IMG/VR virus record: IMGVR_UViG_3300032213_000902
Span: 1 to 29,407 of that record
Length of the DNA stretch: 29,407 nt
From: a virus
Reading direction: 5' to 3' (one strand)
Shown one piece after another: positions 6,604 through 14,945 of the stretch. The position numbers and the translations under genes were made by a program. Under the pieces are notes generated by a model. That model was not told the DNA's origin. It did no database searches and saw only the letters and a program-made list of their open reading frames with translations. The stretch's first letter is position 1; each line of letters starts with the position of its first letter.

Positions 6604-8634
6604 ATGTCAGATTTCTTTAGTTTTAGGCTTCCAGAAGACTTTGTTGAAAAGTATAAGAATATTGAAAGCCCTTTTGGCTTTAAAGATGCAGCAGAGAATT
6701 CACTTGGAGAAATCACCTTCATTAGAACATACTCTAGAATGAAAGAAGATGGAACTAAAGAGCGTTGGCATGAAGTTTGTCGTCGAGTAATTGAGGGAAT
6801 GTATTCAGTTCAAAAGAACCACGCCAAAGAGAATCGCCTACCTTGGAATGACTACAAGGCTCAGAAATCAGCACAAGAGGCTTTTGATAGAATGTTTAAT
6901 TTAAAGTGGACTCCCCCAGGACGTGGCATGTGGGCTTTTGGTACTCCAATGGTTATGGAAAAGAAGAACTCTGCAGCACTTCAAAATTGTGCGATGGTGT
7001 CTACAAAAGACCTTGATAAGAATGATCCAGGAGCCTTATTTGCTTGGGTTATGGATGCCCTTATGCTTGGAATTGGCGTAGGGTTTGATACAGTTGGACA
7101 GGATAAGAATTTTTCAATCTATGCCCCAACAGAACCTGACCAGGTATTTGAAATTCCAGACACCCGTGAAGGCTGGGTCGAATCTGTTAGACTTTTAATT
7201 AACTCCTATTTAAGAGCAAATCAAAGCATTCAGAAATTTAATTACGATCTTATTAGACCCCTTGGTTCGGCCATTAAGGGCTTTGGGGGCGTAGCATCAG
7301 GTCCAGCACCTCTTATTAAGTTGCATGACCAGATAGACCGTGTAATAGGCTCTAGAGCAGGGGAAACGCTAGATTCTCGTGCCATTGTAGATTTAGTAAA
7401 TCTTATTGGTACTTGCGTAGTATCAGGCAACGTTCGCAGGTCTGCAACTCTTGCCTTGGGGAGTGAGGGGGATGAAACATTCATGAACTTAAAGAATTCA
7501 GAAATGTTCCCAGAGCGTAACTCATTTGATTCAGATAATCCAGGGTGGGCTTGGATGTCTAATAACTCTATCTCAGCAGAGGTAGGAACAAAGTATGAAG
7601 ACTATGTAGATTTAATTACAGAAAATGGAGAGCCAGGGTTTATCTGGCTTGATGTTGCTCGTAATTATGGCAGACTAAAGGATGCGCCAGATGGAAAAGA
7701 CTATCGTGTGATGGGATTTAATCCATGTGCGGAGCAGCCATTGGAATCTTACGAATTATGTACACTTGTAGAAGTGCACTTAAACCGTCATGAATCCAAG
7801 GAGGACTTCCTGCGTACCCTGAAGTTTGCATACCTATATGGAAAGACCGTAACTCTTGTTCCAACACATTGGCAACAAACAAATGGAATTATGCAACGTA
7901 ATCGTCGTATTGGAACATCTCTTACTGGCATTGCATCTTTTGCAGACTTAAAGGGTTTGCCAACAGTTCGTGAGTGGATGGATGAAGGATACAACAAGAT
8001 TCGTCATTACGATAATCAGTATTCTGAATGGTTATGTGTTCGTGAATCTATTCGTGTAACAACTGTTAAACCATCAGGATCTGTTTCAATTCTTTCTGGT
8101 GCAACTCCTGGAGTTCACTGGGGTCCTGGAGGAAACTTCTTCCTTCGTGCAATTCGTTTTGGAAATACAGACCCAATGGTTCATTTATTCAAGGCAGCAG
8201 GATATAAGATTGAAGATGATGTTGTTTCAGCAAATACTTCAGTAGTATATTTCCCAATTAAATCAGGTCATCCAAGATCTGAAAAAGATGTCACATTATT
8301 TGAAAAGATTGCACTTGCTGCAACTGCTCAGAAGTACTGGTCTGACAATGGGGTTTCTGTAACACTTTCATTTGATAAGGAAACAGAATCAAAGCATGTT
8401 GTTCCAGCACTGCATATGTACGAGGGACAATTAAAGGCAGTCTCATTCCTTCCAATGGGAAATCACACATATCCACAACAGCCATATACTCAGATCTCTG
8501 AAGAGGAGTATAATGGTTATGTAGGTAAGTTGAAGCATATTGACTTTGGAGCAATTTACGATGGAGTAGATAATCTAGAAGCAATGGGCGAGGCATACTG
8601 TACAACAGACTACTGCGAAATAAAGGTGAAATAA
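6604..8634 (+). CDS. nrdJ: Adenosylcobalamin-dependent ribonucleoside-triphosphate reductase (class II)
   Basis: A 676-residue enzyme that reduces ribonucleoside triphosphates to 2'-deoxyribonucleotides, using B12 coenzyme to make a thiyl radical. It resembles the monomeric Lactobacillus leichmannii RTPR. The active-site motif N-P-C375-A-E377-Q-P-L-E-S-Y-E-L-C386 keeps the family spacing (C408, E410, C419 in L. leichmannii). C129 in Q-N-C-A-M-V is the redox partner. C666 and C671 near the C-terminus form the swinging dithiol (C731/C736 equivalent) re-reduced by thioredoxin-type proteins. It appears complete, with no intein. It has its own promoter and Shine-Dalgarno and overlaps the next gene by TAATG. 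It would raise dNTP supply during replication without an oxygen or radical-activase requirement. Its place inside a structural gene block is unusual. Confidence 0.95.
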   Translation: MSDFFSFRLPEDFVEKYKNIESPFGFKDAAENSLGEITFIRTYSRMKEDGTKERWHEVCRRVIEGMYSVQKNHAKENRLPWNDYKAQKSAQEAFDRMFNLKWTPPGRGMWAFGTPMVMEKKNSAALQNCAMVSTKDLDKNDPGALFAWVMDALMLGIGVGFDTVGQDKNFSIYAPTEPDQVFEIPDTREGWVESVRLLINSYLRANQSIQKFNYDLIRPLGSAIKGFGGVASGPAPLIKLHDQIDRVIGSRAGETLDSRAIVDLVNLIGTCVVSGNVRRSATLALGSEGDETFMNLKNSEMFPERNSFDSDNPGWAWMSNNSISAEVGTKYEDYVDLITENGEPGFIWLDVARNYGRLKDAPDGKDYRVMGFNPCAEQPLESYELCTLVEVHLNRHESKEDFLRTLKFAYLYGKTVTLVPTHWQQTNGIMQRNRRIGTSLTGIASFADLKGLPTVREWMDEGYNKIRHYDNQYSEWLCVRESIRVTTVKPSGSVSILSGATPGVHWGPGGNFFLRAIRFGNTDPMVHLFKAAGYKIEDDVVSANTSVVYFPIKSGHPRSEKDVTLFEKIALAATAQKYWSDNGVSVTLSFDKETESKHVVPALHMYEGQLKAVSFLPMGNHTYPQQPYTQISEEEYNGYVGKLKHIDFGAIYDGVDNLEAMGEAYCTTDYCEIKVK

Positions 8635-9164
8635 TGGAGGACTACGTGTCACAGATACATCACATTAAAGGTTTTATGAATGCAGACGATGCTGCAAAAA
8701 TTTATAACCATGCAAAGAATTTCCCTAATGGGTTTACTATGCACGGTAATAATGAAAAAGAATTTAAGGTTTACACATATCATGAGATTGAGGCAAATGA
8801 TCCTTCTATCCTAGAACTAATGCAAGAGTATGCACTTAAGGTTTATAACCACGTGTTAAACACTTATGGAGAATCTTTTGAACCATTTAATCCACATAAG
8901 ACTCATATTGCAAAATTTGAAGAAGGCCATGGAATGCATGAGCATTTTGATTCTTCAAGGCCAAACGATATTGCAACTCTTGTGTATTTGAATGATGACT
9001 ATGAAGGCGGAGAAATTTATTTCCCAGACTATCAAATTTCAATTAAGCCAGAGCCAGGAGACTTGTTGTGTTTCCCAGATCAGCCTAGATATGTTCATGG
9101 GGTCAAAGAGATAATTGCGGGTACAAGATTTACAACACCACGCTGGTTTACTCGCATTGTGTGA
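8634..9164 (+). CDS. Prolyl 4-hydroxylase-like 2OG-Fe(II) oxygenase
   Basis: A 176-residue single-domain oxygenase starting at ATG 8634, overlapping the nrdJ stop as TAATG, with AAAGGTG (8623-8629) upstream. Metal ligands are H104-F-D106 and H155. R165, ten residues later in G-T-R-F-T-T-P-R-W-F, should bind the 2-oxoglutarate carboxylate. The strand pattern L-V-Y-L-N-D-D-Y-E-G-G-E-I-Y-F-P and K-P-E-P-G-D-L-L-C-F-P is the classic P4H/2OG-FeII_Oxy core. It is more canonical than the two oxygenase-like genes at 5083-6374 and is not closely similar to them. Possible substrates are prolines or lysines in virion proteins, or a host protein; unknown. Co-transcription with nrdJ is likely. Confidence 0.88.
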   Translation: MEDYVSQIHHIKGFMNADDAAKIYNHAKNFPNGFTMHGNNEKEFKVYTYHEIEANDPSILELMQEYALKVYNHVLNTYGESFEPFNPHKTHIAKFEEGHGMHEHFDSSRPNDIATLVYLNDDYEGGEIYFPDYQISIKPEPGDLLCFPDQPRYVHGVKEIIAGTRFTTPRWFTRIV

Positions 9165-9185
9165 TAAAATAGACTAGGAGAACCT

Positions 9186-12100
9186 ATGTCTAACCCATCA
9201 AATATCTATGCAGAAAAGATTTATTCTGAGCAACCAACAGCCATGTGGTCGCTTGATGATACAGCAGACTACATTTCTTTTGTTAGTTCAGAGTTAAAAA
9301 GATCTGTATATCTTTGGGATATTGAAAACGGATCTGGAGCAATTGGAACATCTGAAAATGAACCATTCTCAGATAGCGTAGTTTCAAGTTTAAATGGTGA
9401 AATAAATAAAACATACGTTAAAGCAACAAGCCCAGATTTTGGTAAGTTTACAGACTTTGACCAAAATTTAAAAGTATTTTCTATTGGAGGATATGTCTAC
9501 TCCCCCAGCACATATTTGAGTAGTATTGAAATTGGGTATGAATATTACGATTCAACATCTGCAACAACTGAGATTATTTCTAAAGTTTTTAATATAAACA
9601 TAGGTAAAAAATGGCTTAACGTTTCTGACACATTCATAATTCCAAGACAAGATGTTTACTTTAGACCATTCTTAAAGATATCTTATATTCCTGGAGGAGT
9701 TCTAGATGACTATAAGTTTTTAGTTAATGGCATAACTGTTGGTCAATGGAATGAAGAGTTCAGTGCAAAATCTCTGGGCGTTAATAAAATTCAAGTTCCT
9801 TCAACTGTTAGATCCTTGGCAGGGCACGATGCCATTCCAGCACCATCATATGGGTTGCAGAATTCTCCAGGGTATTATCTTGTAAATAATAATAGACTTC
9901 TTGCACAGAACTCTGGAATTCCACTAGTATTCGGATCATCAAATGTAACGCACATAATTCCAAATAGCGATGGCAAGCCATCTTTTATATTTCCAGGATG
10001 TGGCTTTTTAAATGAGTCTGGAAAATATGAAGAAAAAACTTTAGAATTTTGGCTAAGAATTTTTGCAGATTGTTCGACCCCAAAGAGACTTGTTGGTCCA
10101 GTAGCATCAGAAGATGGTCTATATGCATACAAAAATAATTTAATTTTAAAAGTTGGGGAATATACCAAATCATATGGAATAGACGAGTGGTATAGGCCAA
10201 TGCTTGTTGACTTAAGAATGGGGATAAATAATACAAGTTTATTGATTAATGGGGATGAGGTTATTTCAATTTCTATTGATATTGACAGTATATCTCTACC
10301 AGATAAAATTACAAAAATAGGAAACACTTACTTTAACAATGACTGGATTGGCTTTTATTCATACGAAGAAGTAACCCAGTTTGATATTGATGCAATTGCA
10401 ATATACCCATACAAGGTTCCATCCTTGGTTGCAAAAAGAAGATTTGTCTACGGTCAGGGCGTTGAATATCCAGAAATTCTCAACTCTTCATATGGTGGTA
10501 CATCTACTGTAATTGATTATCCATTTTCTAAATACACCAACAACTATTCCTACCCAGACCAAGGATCTTGGGCAAGTGGATATTTCACAAACTTATCAGT
10601 AACAAATAATACTCTGTCAACTCCAAACTACAAATTACCTGATTTTGTTTTTTCTAACAAAAGTTACGATAATTTTTATCTTGATAATTCTACAATTCAA
10701 AACGATAGCGATGGCAATTTTTTAACGTTGAGGCCTTCAGCAGGTTGGTCATCAACAAATGGATATATTCATTTTGATAAGTTAAATATTCTAACAGATA
10801 GAACAGAAGCAGTCTATGGAGTATTTAAGATTGCAGAGCATAAAAGTTACGCTCAGGTTTTAATTCGAATTGAAGACTCCTCTAATGGAAATTATTTTTC
10901 TTTAGAGTTAGTTGGAGAAACTTTAAGGTATAAATTTAAAAATGGAGATAGTGTTTCAACAGTGTACTCTGCAGAAGGGGTTCTTGCAGGATCTCCTTTT
11001 ATTGCTGGAATTAGTATTGATAAATTTATAGATGCTTTTGGAAGTAGTGCTGCTTCACTTTTCGGCAATAGGGCTGCTCTTTCAGTTTATGTTGCTGGAA
11101 CAAAAGAGTTTGCAAGCACTTTTAGTGGAAAGATATTTGGAATTCATTTTGCAAATAAAGACACTCTTGACTTAGTATCATATGGCTTTTCAGATAGGGG
11201 AGTTCCATTAGATTATGAAAACGTATTTAATGACTATTCCACTGGCTCCGAAGTTGGAGAATTTGATTATGATGCACGGTTTTATAATACAAGTTTTTGG
11301 TCAAGTTTGGCAGACGGGGGAAGTGTATCCTCTTACGTATCTTCAAGAATTGGTTCAGTAGTAAGTTCATACTCTTTACTTCCTCAATATTTTATGGGGT
11401 CATTTAAAATTGATATTGGATGCCACGGATACTGGAAGACAACCCTGCCGTTAACCTATTTTGGTAAATATGTAAATGATTCATACGGGGATTCATATTA
11501 CGATCTTGACTTTTTACAATTTAATATTTCTGTTCCATCTCCAAGCAAGTTCGTTACAGTTGAAAGCACTGGCTCTTGGAAATATGAAGACTTAAAACAA
11601 GCATACACTAATGAAGAGTTTAATAGTTATGCCTATTTAAATAATCAACTTTATACTAACTATAATGACTATTTAGACTTAAAAAACAAATCTGAAAAAA
11701 CATATTCCTATGATACATCAGAAAATCCAATAAGAACTAGAATAACCTTTGAATACACTGAGGCATCTGGTCAAACTCCAGACTCAGCATATGTTCGCCA
11801 AATTGCACCAGATAAAAATGGAACAGTAAGAGTAGGCTCAGAGTGGATAAATACAGCCTATGAGGTTGTTGATGGAATGATTATTTATCCACCATTTGAC
11901 GTAAATTTTGAAGATGTGTCAATCTCTGTTTCAGTAGATATGGTCACAAGATCAATGCTATCTTTGCCAATGTCAATAAAACAGTTACAGTTATCATCTC
12001 AGTCATTTAGCGAAGATGGCTTCAATCCTATTGGAACAAAGTTTGGAACAGATATTTATCCATATACAAAGTCTGGACTTTACTATGATTACAAAACTCC

Positions 12101-12893
12101 AAACCCATATAGCATTTATAAGAAAAGTACTCCATATCTATATCTAACAAGAGATAGTGGCATTTCTATTAAGGGTGATTTTAAAGATGGCTCTGATAGA
12201 GGTATAGCAATTCCTATTAATTCCTCTAAATCATCTTCATATAATTTAATGGCAGCACAATTCTCATTAAGATATGATTATGAGTTTTTCCCATTTTCTC
12301 CAATTAAAATTTTAAGTTTTGACAATGGAACTAGGTTTATAGATATCTTCTTAGTTGCAAATACAACAGATGGAAAACGTGCAAAACTTTATGCAGTAAA
12401 TGCTGCAACAGGAATTGTAGAAAGTGGTATTGCTTTTTATGTTAATGGAATTGTTAGCCGTGAGCCAGTTATTCAGGCTGGACACTGGGATATGCTGGGT
12501 ATCTATTTTTCAGATCTTTTAAATTTAAAAAGTATTAATGGAAAGATGTCGGTATCAGGACCAGTAACAATTAATAACATATCTTTGTATGATGCAAGCA
12601 GGCTTTCAGAAGTTAGAGACTTACAGACTAGACCTTGGTTTAGGGTTAAGGTTACAAATGACCCAGAGGATCTTTATGAATGGACCTTCTGGGATCTAGA
12701 CTTCAACTGGGATGAAGTATTAGTTGTTGCAACAACAAGCCTTTATGGGGTAGACCCAGAAACACTATATAAAACATTTATAGGTACAAATAGGTTCATC
12801 ATTGATGACTCTTTGCCATTAATAGTTGGAAAATATCAATATTCTGTAAATTCGGATGTTAGATGGCAACAGGGAGTACAGACTTCTACGTAA
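9186..12893 (+). CDS. Large minor tail protein with lectin-like (LamG/ConA) domains
   Basis: A 1235-residue structural protein with AGGAG before ATG 9186. The N-terminus has Y-S-E-Q-P-T-A-M-W-S-L-D-D, a motif typical of actinophage minor tail proteins. Residues ~265-405 resemble a concanavalin-like jellyroll (T-L-E-F-W-L-R-I-F, L-L-I-N-G-D, I-D-A-I-A-I-Y). Residues ~520-660 appear to be a second jellyroll with Y-A-Q-V-L-I-R-I and an S-V-Y-V-A-G-T-K strand. Composition is rich in Tyr, Ser, Asn and Asp, with no transmembrane segment or signal peptide. It probably forms part of the tail tip or a carbohydrate-binding side structure. A weak TGATAAAAT at 9162-9170 might be a promoter but is not convincing. 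Specific ligand unknown. Confidence 0.75.
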   Translation: MSNPSNIYAEKIYSEQPTAMWSLDDTADYISFVSSELKRSVYLWDIENGSGAIGTSENEPFSDSVVSSLNGEINKTYVKATSPDFGKFTDFDQNLKVFSIGGYVYSPSTYLSSIEIGYEYYDSTSATTEIISKVFNINIGKKWLNVSDTFIIPRQDVYFRPFLKISYIPGGVLDDYKFLVNGITVGQWNEEFSAKSLGVNKIQVPSTVRSLAGHDAIPAPSYGLQNSPGYYLVNNNRLLAQNSGIPLVFGSSNVTHIIPNSDGKPSFIFPGCGFLNESGKYEEKTLEFWLRIFADCSTPKRLVGPVASEDGLYAYKNNLILKVGEYTKSYGIDEWYRPMLVDLRMGINNTSLLINGDEVISISIDIDSISLPDKITKIGNTYFNNDWIGFYSYEEVTQFDIDAIAIYPYKVPSLVAKRRFVYGQGVEYPEILNSSYGGTSTVIDYPFSKYTNNYSYPDQGSWASGYFTNLSVTNNTLSTPNYKLPDFVFSNKSYDNFYLDNSTIQNDSDGNFLTLRPSAGWSSTNGYIHFDKLNILTDRTEAVYGVFKIAEHKSYAQVLIRIEDSSNGNYFSLELVGETLRYKFKNGDSVSTVYSAEGVLAGSPFIAGISIDKFIDAFGSSAASLFGNRAALSVYVAGTKEFASTFSGKIFGIHFANKDTLDLVSYGFSDRGVPLDYENVFNDYSTGSEVGEFDYDARFYNTSFWSSLADGGSVSSYVSSRIGSVVSSYSLLPQYFMGSFKIDIGCHGYWKTTLPLTYFGKYVNDSYGDSYYDLDFLQFNISVPSPSKFVTVESTGSWKYEDLKQAYTNEEFNSYAYLNNQLYTNYNDYLDLKNKSEKTYSYDTSENPIRTRITFEYTEASGQTPDSAYVRQIAPDKNGTVRVGSEWINTAYEVVDGMIIYPPFDVNFEDVSISVSVDMVTRSMLSLPMSIKQLQLSSQSFSEDGFNPIGTKFGTDIYPYTKSGLYYDYKTPNPYSIYKKSTPYLYLTRDSGISIKGDFKDGSDRGIAIPINSSKSSSYNLMAAQFSLRYDYEFFPFSPIKILSFDNGTRFIDIFLVANTTDGKRAKLYAVNAATGIVESGIAFYVNGIVSREPVIQAGHWDMLGIYFSDLLNLKSINGKMSVSGPVTINNISLYDASRLSEVRDLQTRPWFRVKVTNDPEDLYEWTFWDLDFNWDEVLVVATTSLYGVDPETLYKTFIGTNRFIIDDSLPLIVGKYQYSVNSDVRWQQGVQTST

Positions 12894-12895
12894 TA

Positions 12896-12904
12896 TGGTA
12901 TACT
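12896..12904 (+). promoter_or_regulatory. Extended -10 promoter TGGTATACT, leaderless-type
   Basis: TGG-TATACT begins three bases after the upstream TAA. Seven bases separate the box from ATG 12912, so the transcript should begin at or next to the start codon. No Shine-Dalgarno lies near either ATG (12906 or 12912). Confidence 0.6.
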
Positions 12905-12911
12905 AATGGTT

Positions 12912-13298
12912 ATGGATTCATTAATTAACCCCGAAACTGGCGAGCCAATAGTAAAGAATGTAAGACGACAAGTCATCGATAAGATGTATGACTGGGGTCT
13001 ATACGTATATAAGAAGTCTGATGGTAAATGGTTTACAGACGGCACGGGCTCTGTTCTAAATATACCAGCAATGAAAAATGACATAGGCAGAATCTCCGAG
13101 TTAAAGAAAGCAGCAATGCACTATGGAGATGACGGACAAGGAACAGCAGTATTTGTTCCAGGTCTGACAAGAGTTTCAGAAGAAGAGTATTCAGAACAAG
13201 TTGATCGCTTTAAGTCTGGACTTATTCCATCAATGAATGACCTTGGCGCAGTCCAGGCAGCAAAAGACACAATCGCTCTTTATGGAGATGAGGAATAA
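12912..13298 (+). CDS. Unknown protein encoded just before the portal
   Basis: A 128-residue protein. ATG 12912 is preferred to ATG 12906 because it coincides with the predicted transcription start from the -10 box at 12899-12904; 12906 would give 130 residues. The sequence begins M-D-S-L-I-N-P-E-T-G-E-P-I and has a middle W-x-x-Y-V-Y-K-K-S-D-G-K-W-F segment plus an acidic end. There are no transmembrane segments. The gene abuts the portal gene by a TAATG overlap, so it probably serves head assembly or DNA packaging. Function not recognised; a small terminase-associated or portal-associated protein is one guess. Confidence 0.7.
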   Translation: MDSLINPETGEPIVKNVRRQVIDKMYDWGLYVYKKSDGKWFTDGTGSVLNIPAMKNDIGRISELKKAAMHYGDDGQGTAVFVPGLTRVSEEEYSEQVDRFKSGLIPSMNDLGAVQAAKDTIALYGDEE

Positions 13299-14914
13299 TG
13301 GACAACGATGATATTCTAGTTGGTGCAAGAATTGATCAAATTCAAGATGAACGAAATGCCTTTGTTTCAAGTGACCCATTTAATAAATCATGGGATGATC
13401 TTAAAAATTTGTCGGGGCTATCAAATAATTTTAAACGAAGAGCAGCAAGACTATCTAAAACAGAAGTAACAGATTCATACCTAGAGGCTTCAGGGTCTGG
13501 CAAAGTTGGTCTTGATGGGGCAAAGTCAAAAGAGATAAATCCTGGATCAGTATTTAGAAATGCCTACGGTCTTTTTGATGTAATTACTCCTCCGTGGAAT
13601 GTTTATGAATTGGCAAACTATTATGATACATCTTTTGCAAATCATGCAGCAATTGATGCAAAGGTTGAAAACATTGTAGGGCTTGGATATGATTTTGAGG
13701 TTTCTCCAAGAACAATGCTAAAACTTGAAGCATCAACTGATAGTGCTGCAACTGATCGTGCAAGAAAAAGAATTGAACGAGCAAAGATTGAAATGAGAGA
13801 CTGGCTAGAATCTCTTAATGATGATGACTCATTGACAAGTACCATGGAAAAGGTTTATACAGATGTCCAGGCAATTGGTAATGGGTATCTTGAAATTGGA
13901 AGAACTACACGTGGAGAAATTGGCTATGTTGGTCATATTCCAGCAACCACAATTAGAGTAAGAAGATTGAAAGATGGCTATATACAAATCATTGGTAATA
14001 AAACTGTTTACTTCAAAAATTTTGGTGCATCAAACCAGAACATGGTAACTGATGATCCAAGACCAAATGAGATTATACATTTCAAGCAGTACTCTCCACT
14101 CAATACATTTTATGGCGTACCAGACATTATGTCAGCAATATCATCACTTATTGGTGACCAGTTAGCCTCACAGTACAATATTGATTATTTTTCAAATAAG
14201 GCTGTTCCTAGATATGTTGTAACATTAAAGGGTGCAAAATTATCTGCAGATGCAGAAGATAAGATGTTTAGATTCTTGCAGACAGGTCTTAAGGGTCAGT
14301 CTCATAGAACTCTTTATATTCCACTTCCTCCAGATTCTGATACAAATAAAGTTGAGTTTAAGATGGAGCCTATTGAGGCTGGAATTCAGGAAGGGTCATT
14401 TAAAGAATATCGTAAGCAAAACCGTGATGATATTCTTGTTGCTCACCAAGTTCCACTATCGAAGTTGGGTGGATCTGATTCATCAGCCATCGCTGCTGCA
14501 TTAGCACAAGATAGAACATTTAAAGAGCAGGTTGCAAGACCAGCGCAGGCACAACTTGAAAAAATGATCAACAAAGTTATTAAAGAAAAGACAGATATTC
14601 TTGAGTTTAAGTTTAATGAGTTGACGCTTACTGATGAGATTACTCAGTCTCAAATTCTTGAAAGATATGTCAAAAATCAAGTTATGACACCAAACGAAGC
14701 ACGTTCTATTTTGGGTATGCCACAAAGAGAAGGTGGAGATGAGCCACTAGATCTGAAGCCACAGCAAGCAGCAGATGCCACTGCTAATAGGGCTAGAGAT
14801 GGCGAAAGAGTAAGTAACAATTCTGACAGCACTACTACAGTTACTGGCCGAAATCCTAAAGGACAAGGAAGAAAATCAGACGATTTATTTGATGTGTCTG
14901 AATTGTCCGAATAA
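13298..14914 (+). CDS. Portal protein (HK97/PBSX type)
   Basis: A 538-residue portal that forms the dodecameric ring at the capsid vertex through which DNA is packaged. The start overlaps the upstream stop as TAATG. Core portal features include D-V-I-T-P-P-W-N-V-Y-E-L, the wing and stem segment A-I-G-N-G-Y-L-E-I-G-R (residues ~190-200), and I-I-H-F-K-Q-Y-S-P-L-N-T-F-Y-G-V-P-D-I (residues ~260-280) followed by the long helix S-Q-Y-N-I-D-Y-F-S-N-K. The C-terminal L-T-L-T-D-E and M-T-P-N-E-A-R-S-I-L-G-M-P motifs are typical of phage portals. A low-complexity polar tail (Asn/Ser/Thr/Gly-rich) follows. The protease and capsid genes are directly downstream, as expected. Confidence 0.9.
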   Translation: MDNDDILVGARIDQIQDERNAFVSSDPFNKSWDDLKNLSGLSNNFKRRAARLSKTEVTDSYLEASGSGKVGLDGAKSKEINPGSVFRNAYGLFDVITPPWNVYELANYYDTSFANHAAIDAKVENIVGLGYDFEVSPRTMLKLEASTDSAATDRARKRIERAKIEMRDWLESLNDDDSLTSTMEKVYTDVQAIGNGYLEIGRTTRGEIGYVGHIPATTIRVRRLKDGYIQIIGNKTVYFKNFGASNQNMVTDDPRPNEIIHFKQYSPLNTFYGVPDIMSAISSLIGDQLASQYNIDYFSNKAVPRYVVTLKGAKLSADAEDKMFRFLQTGLKGQSHRTLYIPLPPDSDTNKVEFKMEPIEAGIQEGSFKEYRKQNRDDILVAHQVPLSKLGGSDSSAIAAALAQDRTFKEQVARPAQAQLEKMINKVIKEKTDILEFKFNELTLTDEITQSQILERYVKNQVMTPNEARSILGMPQREGGDEPLDLKPQQAADATANRARDGERVSNNSDSTTTVTGRNPKGQGRKSDDLFDVSELSE

Positions 14915-14936
14915 TGAGATATGTATAAAAGGGGTT

Positions 14937-14942
14937 TATAAT
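14937..14942 (+). promoter_or_regulatory. Possible -10 box TATAAT before the protease
   Basis: TATAAT lies 6 bases before GTG 14949 and 3 before ATG 14946. The distance would fit leaderless initiation at the GTG, but AAAAGGGG (14927-14934) could serve ATG 14946 as a Shine-Dalgarno. Ambiguous. Confidence 0.3.
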
Positions 14943-14945
14943 ATA

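Noticed and set aside
9162-9170. Promoter TGATAAAAT before the large minor tail gene
   Set aside because: The -10 match is weak and the predicted start would fall inside the Shine-Dalgarno. Read-through from nrdJ is simpler.
14889-14945. Longer start for the protease at 14889
   Set aside because: It would overlap the portal end, lacks a Shine-Dalgarno and adds a Cys-rich segment (C-L-N-C-P) that is simply the portal's last codons in another frame.
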